From Beroe ovata (taxonomy: Eukaryota > Ctenophora > Nuda > Beroida > Beroidae), in NCBI GenBank assembly GCA_946803715.1, contig CAMPET010000063.1:196081-226576 (forward strand): a DNA stretch of 30,496 bases, in the 5' to 3' direction. The position numbers and the translations under genes are program-made. The notes below the pieces were generated by a model that worked only from the letters and a program-made list of their open reading frames with translations, ran no database searches and was not told where the DNA came from. Shown here piece by piece: positions 21,701 to 30,496 of this stretch (position 1 is the first letter of the stretch; every line of letters begins with the position of its first letter).

Positions 21701-24700
21701 GATCCCAACTAGTCGTGACGCATTTCTCTTAACCTTGGTTTCTCGATATCATTTCGCTCGGTATTTAGCACAGCGGCCCTTATCTATGCCATATGAGAAT
21801 GCTCTAGAATAAACTGTAATTCGTTAGCAAGTATCAAATATACTCCCCCAACCTCTCATGAGACATGAACAACGACGAAAATGCGGAGATAATTCGATTA
21901 CAATCAAGAAAAACCGGTTTACTGGAATAAACTTCCTTGTGGTTGAGGAGTCAGTTCAATATGAACCGCACAGCTCAAAGCATTCATCAAGGAGAACTTA
22001 TTTTAATAAAAAGTTTAAGCGTAATATACATGTAAACTTACAATATTGATACACTGTATCAATGGTACAACGCTGATTGGGATCAGCTTAACTTACTCCA
22101 CCATGAAACTCTACATCATTGAAAACAAGAATATCCAAATTATAGATTGCTTCATGGATAAAATCGATTTATTTCATCTCTGAATTTCCCCAACAATTTT
22201 CTCTCCGCAATACGTACATGGTGTGACCTAATCAACGGGAAAAGCCTTGTGCCAGTCGGAGAATCTGAGAGATTTGTGGGTAACAATAGCTCACGATCTC
22301 AGCTGGTCCCATCATATATGTGACATGGTGGTCAGAGCCAGAAATGTAGCCTCGTGGGTGTTGACTGTTTTCAAAACACGTGACAAGGAAGTGATGTTGA
22401 TCTTATACAAATCACGGAGCATCCTTGAATTCAACTCTCCTGTGTGGAATCCAGCTAAAATCAGTGACATTCAAGCTATTGAAGAGGTGCAGAGAATGTT
22501 CACCAGAAGGATTTCAGGACTCAGGAGTGATGATTACTGGAAACGACTGAAAGAGATGTCCCTCATGTCTCTTCAACGTAGACGCGAGAGTTACATCATC
22601 CTGCAAGATTCTGAACGGTGTCTCTACTAATGATATCGATATGGAGTTTCGCGAGACGCTCAGGCGGGGAACTATAGCTGTAACCACTCCTCTTGTTAAA
22701 GGATCTTCACAAAGAAACCAATCTCTCTACGTTGTTTCTTTTGCTGTGCTCGGAGCACGACTCTGGAATGTGATACCAGTTGATATAAGGTCCCTCAAAA
22801 CGTTCCTTCCTTTCAAGGAAAAGCTAACCAATTTTCTAGTCACGTTTCCAGATAACCCGCCTGTACGGGGATACTCCTGCACAAATTCCAACACTCTGAT
22901 AGATTGGGCAAGAGCTAGGCGGTTTTGATGTTTGATGGGCCTTCACCTACCATTATTGTCGATGCTTGCATTTGATTATCTCTCACAAGTCGAGATGGTT
23001 AGATATAAGCAAAACAGGAATAGCATGTCAACGTTGGTACTATGAAAACCCCTCTGACGTTTTGGAGTGATCTTAATTAAATCTACATCCACCAATAAAT
23101 GCAAGTACTGATGTTGAACACGCTCTTTGGAAATACCCATCTTTGGAAAACAGCAGTAAAAAGCCGCATACGGCAACAATGATGTCGCTGTTCTATATGC
23201 TCCACTGAATTCCCATGATTCTTTTGCTCATTCCGACGAAATCGAGCACTGTATTTGATTCTTCTCTTCATGTCTTCCTCCTGCCCTCCTAGCCAGCCCA
23301 TGTAGCGCATGAGCAACCAATATGGGCTGGCTGGAGTAGTACTGATAAACCAGTCCTGCAAGAACACGTTCAATTACACTTTGCGTGACCAATATTCATT
23401 GAATTATTGCTGCAAAACCGGTTTTTTATTTTTCTAATTTGGTCACTTTGTGCAATGCGTGGCGCAAATTGCATTAAACCTGAGAAACCTGTTTTATCAG
23501 CAGTGTTGCTAAATTCGATAACCAGCAAGTTAAAACACGACAAATTCATACATGGAGAGAAACTAAGCAGTCATGGAGAAATAATGATATTGAAATATTA
23601 AAGCTGACTAGGAAAACCAGGCATTTGACTCTTGATGACTCTTTGTGGTGCGTTTTCTGGGAATAGAACTGTTTGACATAGTCATCATGTCTTCAGGAAA
23701 CGGGAAAAGAAACTCACCAACTTGCACCAGAGTGAAATCAATGGTGTTCAACAAAAGTTCCTTAAAGAAATCGATGAACTCAACTTCAGGCATCAAAATG
23801 AGGTATGACGAGACTAAAGACGTATCCTCCAGAGACTTACCTGCCGGATTGAGAAACTCACCTGACGAACTTGCTGAGTATCGTCATATCCACTACTACC
23901 GCAAGCATGCAATCTTGGAACGCACCCCACTCAATGTGAATGATAATATTCCTCACTCCCATCCCCTCCCTCCCAGAAAGAAGAGATCAGACTGCAGGTA
24001 GGAGAGTTGAGTCACCAGATAAAGCTGGCCGAGGAGCGATACAACAGTCGGCCCTCCCGGCCCGAGGATATCAGTAAAATAGAGGAGCTGGAGGGCACCA
24101 TCTTACAATCCGCCCAGAGGATCAAACATCTCATGGTACGTGTGTGGGGGGTTTCTGTCAGAGCAACCTACTGGCATTGTTGCTGTGAGAGCAACATGTG
24201 GGGGTGTGTTGCTGTGAGAGCAACATGTGTGAGGTTGTGTTGCTGTGAGAGCAACATGTGTGGGGTTGTGTTGCTGTGAGAGCAACATGTGGGGGGTTGT
24301 GTTGCTGTGAGAGCAACATGTGGGGGGTTGTGTTGGTGTGAGAGCAACCTATGGGGTATGTTGCTGTGAGAGCAACATGTGGGGGTTGTGTTGCTGTGAG
24401 AGCAACCTATGGGGTGTGTTGCTGTCAGAGCAATGTGTGGGGGTGTGTTGCTGTCAGAGCATCTTACAGGGAGTGCTCGAAGTTCCTTCGATGGGTGGTA
24501 CGATGATCATCCTTGTACCGACCGTCGAAAGAACTTGACGGAATGACCGTGATCTAAGTAGTTGAACGCGATCTCTCTTCCTCCAGGACGAAAAGAAGTT
24601 TTTCGAACTTGAACTGGTGAACAGAGAGTCCAACTACAACAAGATGTTCAGTACAGCTCCCAAAATAGGGGTTATAAACCCAATGAACGTGAAAACCAAG

Positions 24701-25073
24701 GTTCGATCATTATAATCGATACTCGTTGGATCCCCTATTCGTTCAATTGGAATGAGACAAATACTATCTCACTCTCTGTCAGGTGTCAAAGAAGAGCAGA
24801 TCTGACACAGCTATGAGGGCTCCACCCTCTTCCATGTCACAGAAAAATGGGCTGAGTGCCAACTCGCTCAGCTCCCCCGTCCTACCCAACACAAACAACC
24901 GGAAACCCCAAGTGTTGGAACCTATCAATGACTCTCGCACCTCCTCACTAGAGTCCATAGTGGCCCAGACGATAAACCCGGGGAATGGGCCAGTTCTAGG
25001 AGGGCCACCCAGACGAGTTGTCAAGAATGCCTTTCTGGACAACGCATCAGACGTCGTGGTGCCGCCAACGTAG
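12619..25073 (+). CDS. FAM184: FAM184-family coiled-coil protein, complete (21 exons)
   Basis: Coding exons, joined by phase: 12622-12711, 12893-12979, 13158-13323, 14024-14217, 14342-14521, 14698-14835, 15264-15426, 16411-16592, 17397-17485, 17775-17938, 18141-18295, 18625-18708, 18991-19112, 19362-19512, 20426-20792, 20929-21056, 21496-21680, 23697-23802, 23977-24135, 24587-24700 and 24783-25073. They sum to 3315 nt, 1104 residues, close to vertebrate FAM184A (about 1140). Near the N-terminus is KIAQLTKVVYALNTKNDEH, a hallmark of FAM184. Nearly all the rest is E/K/Q/L-rich heptad sequence, a long coiled coil. Near the C-terminus, SRPEDISKIEELE, ELVNRESNYNKMF and IGVINP match the conserved family end, followed by a Ser/Pro/Asn-rich tail. 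Biochemical function is not established for the family; a structural or scaffolding role is only inferred. The ATG at 12622 precedes the conserved block; a 5' UTR exon probably exists upstream. Symbol is at family level: A/B assignment is not meaningful here. Confidence 0.93.
13532..13925. mobile_element. 394-bp foldback element with 155-bp arms in a FAM184 intron
   Basis: The left arm, GCTTGTTAATAAAAGTG at 13532 through GCTTGTATCTCAG near 13686, is mirrored by the right arm from CTGAGATACAAGC at 13771 to CTTTTAATAACAAGC ending at 13925, with a few mismatches and small indels. The unpaired centre is about 84 bp. It lies entirely in the intron between 13323 and 14024, so the mRNA is unaffected. 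A 128-codon frame on the minus strand is a product of the arms and is not supported as a gene. Confidence 0.85.
14977..15066. mobile_element. Short palindromic MITE-like element in a FAM184 intron
   Basis: CACAGTTATTGACTGGTCTT at the left pairs with AAGACCAATCAATAACTGTG at the right, and the centre TTCATTGCTGAGA / TCTCAGCAATGAA pairs perfectly around a few bases. The total of about 90 bp could fold almost end to end. No target-site duplication was recognised. Confidence 0.75.
15427..16410. other. 984-bp FAM184 intron, no other feature seen
   Basis: The intron between exons ending 15426 and starting 16411 is AT-rich with no open frame or strong repeat, apart from short repeats of CTATTTATTATCTATT near its 3' end. 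Confidence 0.5.
16593..17396. other. 804-bp FAM184 intron, no other feature seen
   Basis: AT-rich intron. Reading frames of about 60 codons at 16644 and 16844 are not supported by splice context or family similarity. Confidence 0.5.
18719..18871. repeat. TG/TTTG microsatellite with embedded assembly gap
   Basis: A TG run starts ten bases after the donor of the FAM184 exon ending 18708. It is interrupted by 43 N (18759-18801) and continues as TG mixed with TTTG. Cys/Val and His/Thr reading frames across it are simple repeat translations. Confidence 0.95.
19513..20425. other. 913-bp FAM184 intron with a small CG-rich palindrome
   Basis: The intron is AT-rich except for GGCGCGCGTTTTGCGCGCG near 20253-20271, a short CG-rich hairpin. 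A 108-codon minus-strand frame at 19776-20102 matches no family I know and is not supported. Confidence 0.5.
21181..21351 (+). pseudogene. Partial duplicate of a FAM184 exon ending at an N
   Basis: This stretch repeats the acceptor region and first 96 bases of the exon at 21496-21680, from GGATCTACATT through ATCAGATAAAGAGTACAG to GTCATGGAGCTC, where an N at 21351 breaks it. Differences are few (about 3-4 percent in the exon part: CGCGCTT against CGTGCTT, CTGGAA against CTCGAA). The copy keeps the AG acceptor but has no visible donor. A heterozygous allele wrongly placed in tandem is likely; a real partial duplication is possible. Confidence 0.8.
22240..22928 (+). mobile_element. Dead non-LTR retrotransposon (LINE) fragment
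   Basis: Two frames, 22247-22630 and 22641-22928, encode consecutive parts of the C-terminal region of a CR1/Jockey-like reverse transcriptase polyprotein: WVTIAHDLSWSHHI, then ILEFNSPVWNPAKI, LMSLQRRRESYII, and in the second part LYVVSFAVLGARLWN and PPVRGY. These match the familiar C-terminal pattern of such LINEs (clade assigned from memory). A shift of frame near 22605 separates them. The catalytic YADD part and everything upstream are missing, so this is a 5'-truncated inactive copy. It lies in the same orientation as FAM184, in the intron between 21680 and 23697. Confidence 0.85.
22929..23696. other. Rest of the FAM184 intron after the LINE fragment
   Basis: Contains a perfect stem AGCCAGCCCAT / ATGGGCTGGCT around 23292-23333 and a 96-codon minus-strand frame at 23083-23373 that I do not recognise. 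An uncharacterised repeat is possible. Confidence 0.4.
24145..24470. repeat. Minisatellite of hairpin units in a FAM184 intron
   Basis: About eleven units of 28-31 bp follow one another, each with the core GTTGCTGTGAGAGCAAC and a G-rich linker such as ATGTGGGGGTTGT. The core is itself a stem (GTTGCT/AGCAAC) with a 5-base loop. Later units carry CTGTCAGAGCAA and ACCTATGGGG variants. It starts ten bases after the donor at 24136. Confidence 0.9.
24478..24537. repeat. Imperfect inverted repeat after the minisatellite
   Basis: CGAAGTTCCTTCGATGGGTG then GTAC is mirrored by GTACCGACCGTCGAAAGAAC then TTG, with a few mismatches, around GATGATCATCCTT. It may be a small MITE remnant. Confidence 0.6.
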
Positions 25074-25167
25074 TGAAGTAGACTGTCATGATACGTGACG
25101 GACCCAGTTATAGCAGTTGTGTGTTTCAAGATCTTTTTTAAGTGGTGAAGATATTCAGGGAAATTGT

Positions 25168-25199
<32 letters not shown>

Positions 25200-25201
25200 N
25201 C

Positions 25202-25248
<47 letters not shown>

Positions 25249-25643
25249 CGAATCTCAGAGATACATCTCAGAAGAATGAGTTTATACAAGTTGTACATAG
25301 TGTAGATACATCATGATCAGATAGATTGTAAATAACGTCATTTTCAGGAACTTTCATCCACACCTTGATATCGACTGATAATAGATATTTCTTGAAATTG
25401 AAAAGATTCCAAATATCATCAGATCGGTTTTAATGTTCCCAGACACAATTACGATATTTTGATTGTGTGAGTAATTTTATTACAAATTCATCCTCGATTT
25501 TGTATTTATTTTCAACATCTGTTTCATTTAACAAGACTTGTTTTGCACATTCGTTGATCAATATTTTTCAAAGCGGGTATGATTCCACTTTCCCAGGTTT
25601 AGATGACGATAATGCTAATCGATAACTTCCCATTAGCGCCCAT
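25074..25643. promoter_or_regulatory. FAM184-PISD intergenic spacer with TG microsatellite
   Basis: About 570 bp separate the FAM184 stop from the PISD start codon. A TG tract occupies 25169-25246 with an N at 25200. The spacer should carry the FAM184 3' UTR and the PISD promoter. I see no clear AATAAA or TATA element. Confidence 0.5.
25169..25246. repeat. TG microsatellite with an N
   Basis: Two TG runs flank CCTTTC and an N at 25200. The N is probably a gap of unknown size within the tract. Confidence 0.95.
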
Positions 25644-28600
25644 ATGTCAATGCTCTGTCTCCGCAGTGGTTGTGGGGCTCAGCGTCGTCTCATTGGCCGG
25701 CTGCTCCACTCGCAACACGTGCTCGCGTTATCAGTGCAGCACGTGACACCATGGGAACGGTGGCGCGTGACTCACGCGTTACCAGGCCGTATAACATCCC
25801 TGCGCACGCTCTCCTCGGGAGTAAGAAACACTGCACGCAACTCAGTCATGGATGGAACTGGTGAGTGCGGGGTTTTAAGTTTTCGGATCGTTTATTGCAC
25901 AATCGTCTGCTCGATTTTCAATCAAATTCACTCTTTTTTTCGACAAATTTTTTTGTCCAGAAAGCATTTATTTTCATTTAAAAATGAGAGTCAATGATAA
26001 CCCTGCTATGATAACTCATTTAAGGCGATTGTGCAATGAACGATAGTGTTTTTGAATATAATCTCTCAATTACACTCTAAACTATGAAACGGCTGAATAG
26101 AAGGACGGAAACTGGGGACAATATACCTACTGCATAATCGTATCATCCCACTTCACAATATCCATTCAGACATGGGCCTTCCTCAGTTGGTACTTAGGAA
26201 AAGCTCAGATATGCAGTCCCTTGCTCAAACTGCGATGGTCGATGGCAGAGAAGTGGCAATATCATTATTCGTATCATTATTCACATCATATCATTCTTAT
26301 CATTATTCGATATCATTCATCTCACTTACTGTCTTGGCACTTCTGTCAGAATAATATTCGCAAGCGACGTGTGTAGGGATCTGAGAATCTATCTGGGAAT
26401 GAGTTCGATCCTAACAACTATACACAGTGTGATCTAGGAGATATAGGTAGAGATAGAGATTCATCATCATCTCTGTTATCACTACCCATCCTTGCTCCTG
26501 GCTCCTTATAAATTAGGTGCTGCGATTCTTCACATTTTGTACACAATTGTCTCTTAATATGTGCAATCTACTAATTGTACAATGTGTACAATGTATAGTG
26601 TACAATGTCGTCCATGCCAGCCGCCAGGACATACGTGCAACTGCATGAAGTTAAACATCCTAACGTGTGTACTCTGCAATAACTATTAGCTTGTTTACTG
26701 TACACGTGATCACAATACCACGTTGCTAGGCACCCAAATACGTGTCGCGTGGCGCACGTTACCACATCACATGACAGCAGCTGTCACGAGATGTAGGCAC
26801 TAGGCTCATGTCAGCTTGCATGTACTCTTGAGTCTTGGTTGTCGAGATGTTCAGTTTGAATTATTCCTTCTAGGCTTTAAGGGTACCTACCTATTGATTG
26901 CATATTTTGTAGTTGGGTTTAAGTGATGTAATGTATGCAATGATTTGGCCATATTTGTGAAATATCTTTCACAATTTCTCTGTACCGTAGAAAAGCCCGG
27001 CTGCACATGTTTGCTATGTCACCCATCCCCCCCATTGGCTGTATATTACGTCATGCAGTGAGGTGATTATCAGTTTGTAGAACCGAGTAGAATATACTGA
27101 TAACAGTTTTCACACAGTCATCTTACTCTTTGCATGAGCATACTGCCTCCGTTTGCTGGTCTCTCTGCTTTACAAGTTTCATCCGTCCTTGTTTCATGTG
27201 ATAGTATCTCCTCCGATTGGAAATGGAAATTCCGTTTCCTTCTATTGATTGTATCTATCTGATATCAGCTGTTAACTGTATGTAGCTGTAAATGGTGATT
27301 TTAGCTGGTTCAATTCTAGTTGTTTCTAATCTGTGTTTTCCATCATACTTTTAAACGTTATTCATTGATACTGATATCAACATTAGAAGTACATGGTTCC
27401 CAATGTAGACAGCGTATATGTAGCATGTGCAATGTAAATTATACATTGTATATTGTACATTTTTCCCAAAACCAAATAATATTTGGTTGTTCCTATTCGC
27501 GGCATCTGGCATTCTTTATTCTAAACTCTATGATATGAAAAAGAACGCGGCATATTTGACAGACTGCCGCCACATCACTAGAAAAAGCTGCAGTGTTTCT
27601 ACACGTGATGTGGCGGCAGTCTGTCAAATATGCCGCGTTCTTTTTCATATCATAGAGTTTAGAATAAAGAATGCCAGATGCCGCGAATAGGAACAACCAA
27701 ATGTTATTTGGTTTTGGGAAAAATATCACTGTTTTTCAGTCCTAGAATAGTGATTAGTGAATTATTCCTCACTTTCATCATATAGACGTTTCAAGNTGTG
27801 TGCAACAGTGGTTAATCAAGAACGCGTGGGTTGCTCGCGTATGTTGGATCATGGTTTACTAGAGATTTCCCATTGAACAGTGTATACAGTACCTCAATTT
27901 CCCCCTCATTTCACACATTGTGTACGTGTAGCCTATAATTAGACCACTGATTTTACAGCGGTTTGCAGTGTATCTTTATCTTAAACCGACCATTCTATTT
28001 TAAGCATCAATTTGTCATAACCCATGCAATGGAAAAGCAAGAGCTGGTGTTCATATGGTATTCACATGGTCACTGATGAATGGTCATTTGACCATGTGGT
28101 CATATGATGTGAATATGTACACGGCGTTATGTGACAGACGTGGCCTAATTTTGCCTGTCTCTTCTCAAACTTTTGTCTCCGCTGTTTATCCCTACTCTTG
28201 TTTCATCCATCACTGCTACACTGATAGATGCATCCCACTTTGATTCTGATATCGATTATAGGTACTGATCGTTCTTGCAATTCCGAACAGGCATTCCGCT
28301 GCGTTTGGCTTGTTATTGACTGTTGTTGAAATTATAATATCCCAAATTATAACAAGGATGGGGAAAGTAGCTCAAGTACGTTACCGAATAAGAGACTTCA
28401 AATTCAAATTGAAAAGTAGAATTCGGAGTAAATCTTACAGAGGTACAGCAACACCCAGAACAACGCATTTTCATACCATTTCCACAGTCACGATCCAATG
28501 GCATGTCACACAACTGACCATGAAACGTAGACAATTAGCTAGAATATTAACTGGACAGTGGATAATGTTACGCTCTCCAAAATATTCCAAGAATTAGTAC

Positions 28601-30483
28601 CATACATGGAAGTTATCGATTATGAGAGTTTAGCTAAGTATTCATTAACATTCCCATTTCAGTTTTCAAAGCTCAGCGTCACCGTTTGTGTCAGAACAAG
28701 AAATCAGCTAATTTTAGTAAGTTTACAACGGACCATCTTACTTTAGATTCTCGTGATTTCTGATGGAACTCTCATTACAAACCCATTATCTCATTACAAA
28801 CCCCCTGCTTATATTCTGTTACGAGTGGAATACTAACACTCCCATTTCACAGTGATAGCTGCTTGTTACCTGAGTGTGCTCTCAGCATTCTCCTACTACC
28901 GAAGATCGTGGTTCAACATTCCAGCAATAGTGGGAGTTCTCTTCCTAGCATTCATTCAGGTATACACAATGTATAATGTATTAATGTAATCATTCTCTAT
29001 ACAATCAGTGTACATTGTACATTGTACACTGTAAAACGTCATGTGATAACCAATGGGAGCTCTGATTGATAATTCTGCCTTTGAGGGAACCATCCCTCTC
29101 TCTCCCCTATTCCCTCCTCCCACTCCCCTCGCGACTCACCTCCCCTATTTCCATCTAACACTCACTCCCTTGCGACTCACCCCCCCTCCCCTATTACAGT
29201 TCACACGGACCCGTAAGAGGGAGGAGAAGCGATTGAAGGCCCTGGCTGCTGACCCCACTAAAGTGGAGGTCGATGACTACTTAGCGTATATCTACCAGTT
29301 CTTGCCGCTGAGATGTGTGTCCAGACTGATGGGATACCTGTGTGAAACCAAGTTCCCACGACCTGTCCTCAATGTAGTCCTCTCTGGTTACTGCTGGTTA
29401 GTGACGTCATTATTAGTACTGTGACATCATTGTTAGTGCTGTGACATCATTGTTACTACTGTGACATCATTGTTAGTGCTGTGACGACATTATCAGCTGC
29501 ACCGTGACGTCATTACTGTTGGTTCCGTCTGCAGCATGAACACCTCTTGCTATTTCTAGCCATGGAATGATGTAATCTCGGTATTCCACAGGCTGTTTGG
29601 AGTTAATCTGGATGAAGCTCTAGACGAGTCATTTGAAGCGTACCACACAGTTGCAGAGTTTTTCCAGAGAGAACTCAAGCCAACTGCTCGACAGATAGAG
29701 CCTCATTCCCCTCTTGTAGGTTTTCTCATCTCCAGCCGCGTGGTGGCGTGACAGCTATCTCTCTCAATCGCTGGTCGGCGTGATTGATACCACTCCCCGC
29801 AGGTATTACCCTGTGACGGACGAGTACTCCATTACGGGCGATGTATTGACGGTGTGGTGGAGCAAGTCAAGGGAGTCAGGTATCCTGTTGAGAGATTCCT
29901 AGGCTCATTTCCTAAATTGAAAGGTGGGTGCACGTCGGAAGACAGCAGAAATAAGAAAGTGATCACCACTTCCTGACTAATAAAACGCATCAATCACGCC
30001 AGTTCACTAAATTCATTTTGACATCTCAATATGTGGATAACACTCTGACACCTCCCCAGATCCAGAAGCGAATGATTTGTTCTACTGTGTGGTGTACCTA
30101 GCACCTGGTGATTATCACCTATTCCACAGTCCTTGCTCGTGGACTGTCGACAAAGTGATCCACTTCCCCGGTAAGAGCTCAGAACTAATAATGAACTTCG
30201 ATCCATTTGATCCATTTGATCCACTTCCCGGGGAATACCAATTGAGATGAAGCAATGACTCCCGGCTCCCCCAGTGGAATCATACTCTCACCCTGTCAGT
30301 CTCAACTTGACCATTGTCACAGGTACGCTGATGTCAGTAAACCCCTCCGTGTGTAAGCTAGTCCGCAATGTTCTCATCCTCAACGAGCGGGTCCTGTTGT
30401 CCGGAGAATGGGAACATGGATACTTCTCCTACACGGCTGTGGGAGCTACAAATGTCGGATCCATCAGGATTAACTTCCTACAG
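25644..30483 (+). CDS. PISD: Phosphatidylserine decarboxylase, mitochondrial; 3' end outside window
   Basis: Exons 25644-25860, 28853-28959, 29200-29396, 29592-29715, 29803-29923, 30060-30170 and 30323-30483 join in phase; the last ends at CAG|GTAGCA, so at least one more lies right of the window. The enzyme converts phosphatidylserine to phosphatidylethanolamine at the mitochondrial inner membrane. Exon 1 is Arg-rich with no acidic residues until late ([27 protein letters not shown]), a typical mitochondrial targeting sequence. Exon 2 supplies hydrophobic segments ([13 protein letters not shown]) suitable as the membrane anchor. Then come [32 protein letters not shown] with the catalytic Asp, [32 protein letters not shown] with the catalytic His, [10 protein letters not shown], and [15 protein letters not shown], all characteristic of the family. 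The LGST-type site, where the proenzyme cuts itself to form the pyruvoyl group, is not in the window. Intron 1 is nearly 3 kb and holds repeats. Confidence 0.95.
25887..26044. mobile_element. 158-bp MITE-like element in PISD intron 1
   Basis: ATCGTTTATTGCACAATCG at 25887-25905 is mirrored by CGATTGTGCAATGAACGAT at 26026-26044, 18 of 19 paired. The interior is AT-rich and non-coding. No target-site duplication is obvious. Confidence 0.75.
26045..27458. other. PISD intron 1, central part, no gene seen
   Basis: AT-rich, with runs of TGTACAATG-type sequence near 26575-26606 and at 27427-27458. No reading frame has splice or family support. Confidence 0.45.
27459..27725. mobile_element. 267-bp foldback element, 120-bp near-perfect arms, PISD intron 1
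   Basis: The left arm from ATTTTTCCCAAAACC at 27459 to GCCGCCACATCAC near 27578 is mirrored by GTGATGTGGCGGC from 27605 to GGTTTTGGGAAAAAT at 27725, with few mismatches. The centre is about 26 bp (TAGAAAAAGCTGCAGTGTTT and a few more). Reading frames on both strands here give nearly the same peptide because the arms are mirror copies; that is not a gene. High arm identity suggests a recent insertion or gene conversion between arms. Confidence 0.9.
27726..28852. other. PISD intron 1, 3' part, no gene seen
   Basis: Contains an N at 27796. A 95-codon plus frame at 28310-28597 is Arg/Lys/Thr-rich without recognisable domain, and the direct phase match between PISD exons 1 and 2 leaves no need for an extra exon. 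Confidence 0.45.
29401..29500. repeat. Five 20-bp tandem units with CRE-like sites in PISD intron 3
   Basis: GTGACATCATTGTTAGTGCT and close variants repeat in exact 20-bp register starting four bases after the donor of the exon ending 29396. The first unit has TGACGTCA at 29402-29409, and another TGACGTCA follows at 29505-29512. Confidence 0.85.
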
Positions 30484-30496
30484 GTAGCAATTATCA

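Noticed and set aside
23083-23373. 96-codon minus-strand frame in a FAM184 intron, considered as a transposase fragment
   Set aside because: No DDE, nuclease or DNA-binding motif is recognisable and no inverted ends bracket it.
24145-24470. Regularly spaced repeat resembling a CRISPR array
   Set aside because: The unit repeats along its whole length with no unique spacers, and the setting is an intron of an animal gene.
25717-25775. Two CACGTG boxes and a TGACTCA site in PISD exon 1
   Set aside because: They lie in coding sequence and occur easily by chance, so I do not call them regulatory sites.
27427-27729. Nearly identical peptides predicted on both strands
   Set aside because: They are mirror images produced by the two arms of the foldback element.
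26172-28746. Several 60-95 codon frames in PISD intron 1, considered as extra PISD exons
   Set aside because: Exons 1 and 2 already join in phase and the predicted peptides do not resemble any part of PISD.
1-30496. tRNA, rRNA and other structured RNA genes
   Set aside because: I saw no tRNA A/B-box and cloverleaf pattern or ribosomal core sequence by eye; a covariance-model scan was not possible.

Overview
This is nuclear DNA from an animal. The genes are split by GT..AG introns of about 120 to 3000 bp. The window has TG microsatellites, many foldback/MITE-like repeats and a dead LINE fragment, and its proteins are metazoan: a FAM184-type coiled-coil protein, an LDLa-containing rhodopsin-type GPCR and a mitochondrial phosphatidylserine decarboxylase. 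The low-GC background, LGR/GRL101-like receptor, repeat load and probable haplotype duplication suggest a marine invertebrate, but I cannot name the phylum.

Layout. (1) 1-729: TG microsatellite and unassigned DNA. (2) 730-2583, plus strand: the 3' five exons of a six-finger C2H2 zinc-finger gene. (3) 2622-8040: a repeat-rich, gene-poor interval with a 319-bp foldback, a GC-rich foldback family, a Mutator-like MITE pair with 9-bp target duplications, and a duplicated non-coding module. (4) 8043-11559, minus strand: a GPCR with a cysteine-rich LDLa ectodomain and no leucine-rich repeats; a short upstream exon encoding a signal peptide fits in phase. (5) 12619-25073, plus strand: a complete FAM184 gene of 21 coding exons, all joined in phase, giving about 1104 residues. 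Its introns hold palindromic elements, a TG repeat with a 43-N gap, a partial exon duplication, a LINE remnant and a hairpin minisatellite. (6) 25644-30483+, plus strand: the 5' seven exons of phosphatidylserine decarboxylase (PISD), cut by the window end before its processing site.

The GPCR and FAM184 are head to head, about 1.06 kb apart between start codons; FAM184 and PISD are tandem, about 570 bp apart. I see no functional cluster: the genes act in transcription, signalling, an unknown coiled-coil role and lipid synthesis. The most unusual items are the LDLa receptor without LRRs and the dense population of short inverted-repeat elements, several with readable target duplications. Single N characters at 4086, 7930, 21351, 25200 and 27796 are probably gaps of unknown size. 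Exon boundaries were read by eye from splice motifs and phase, without transcript data.
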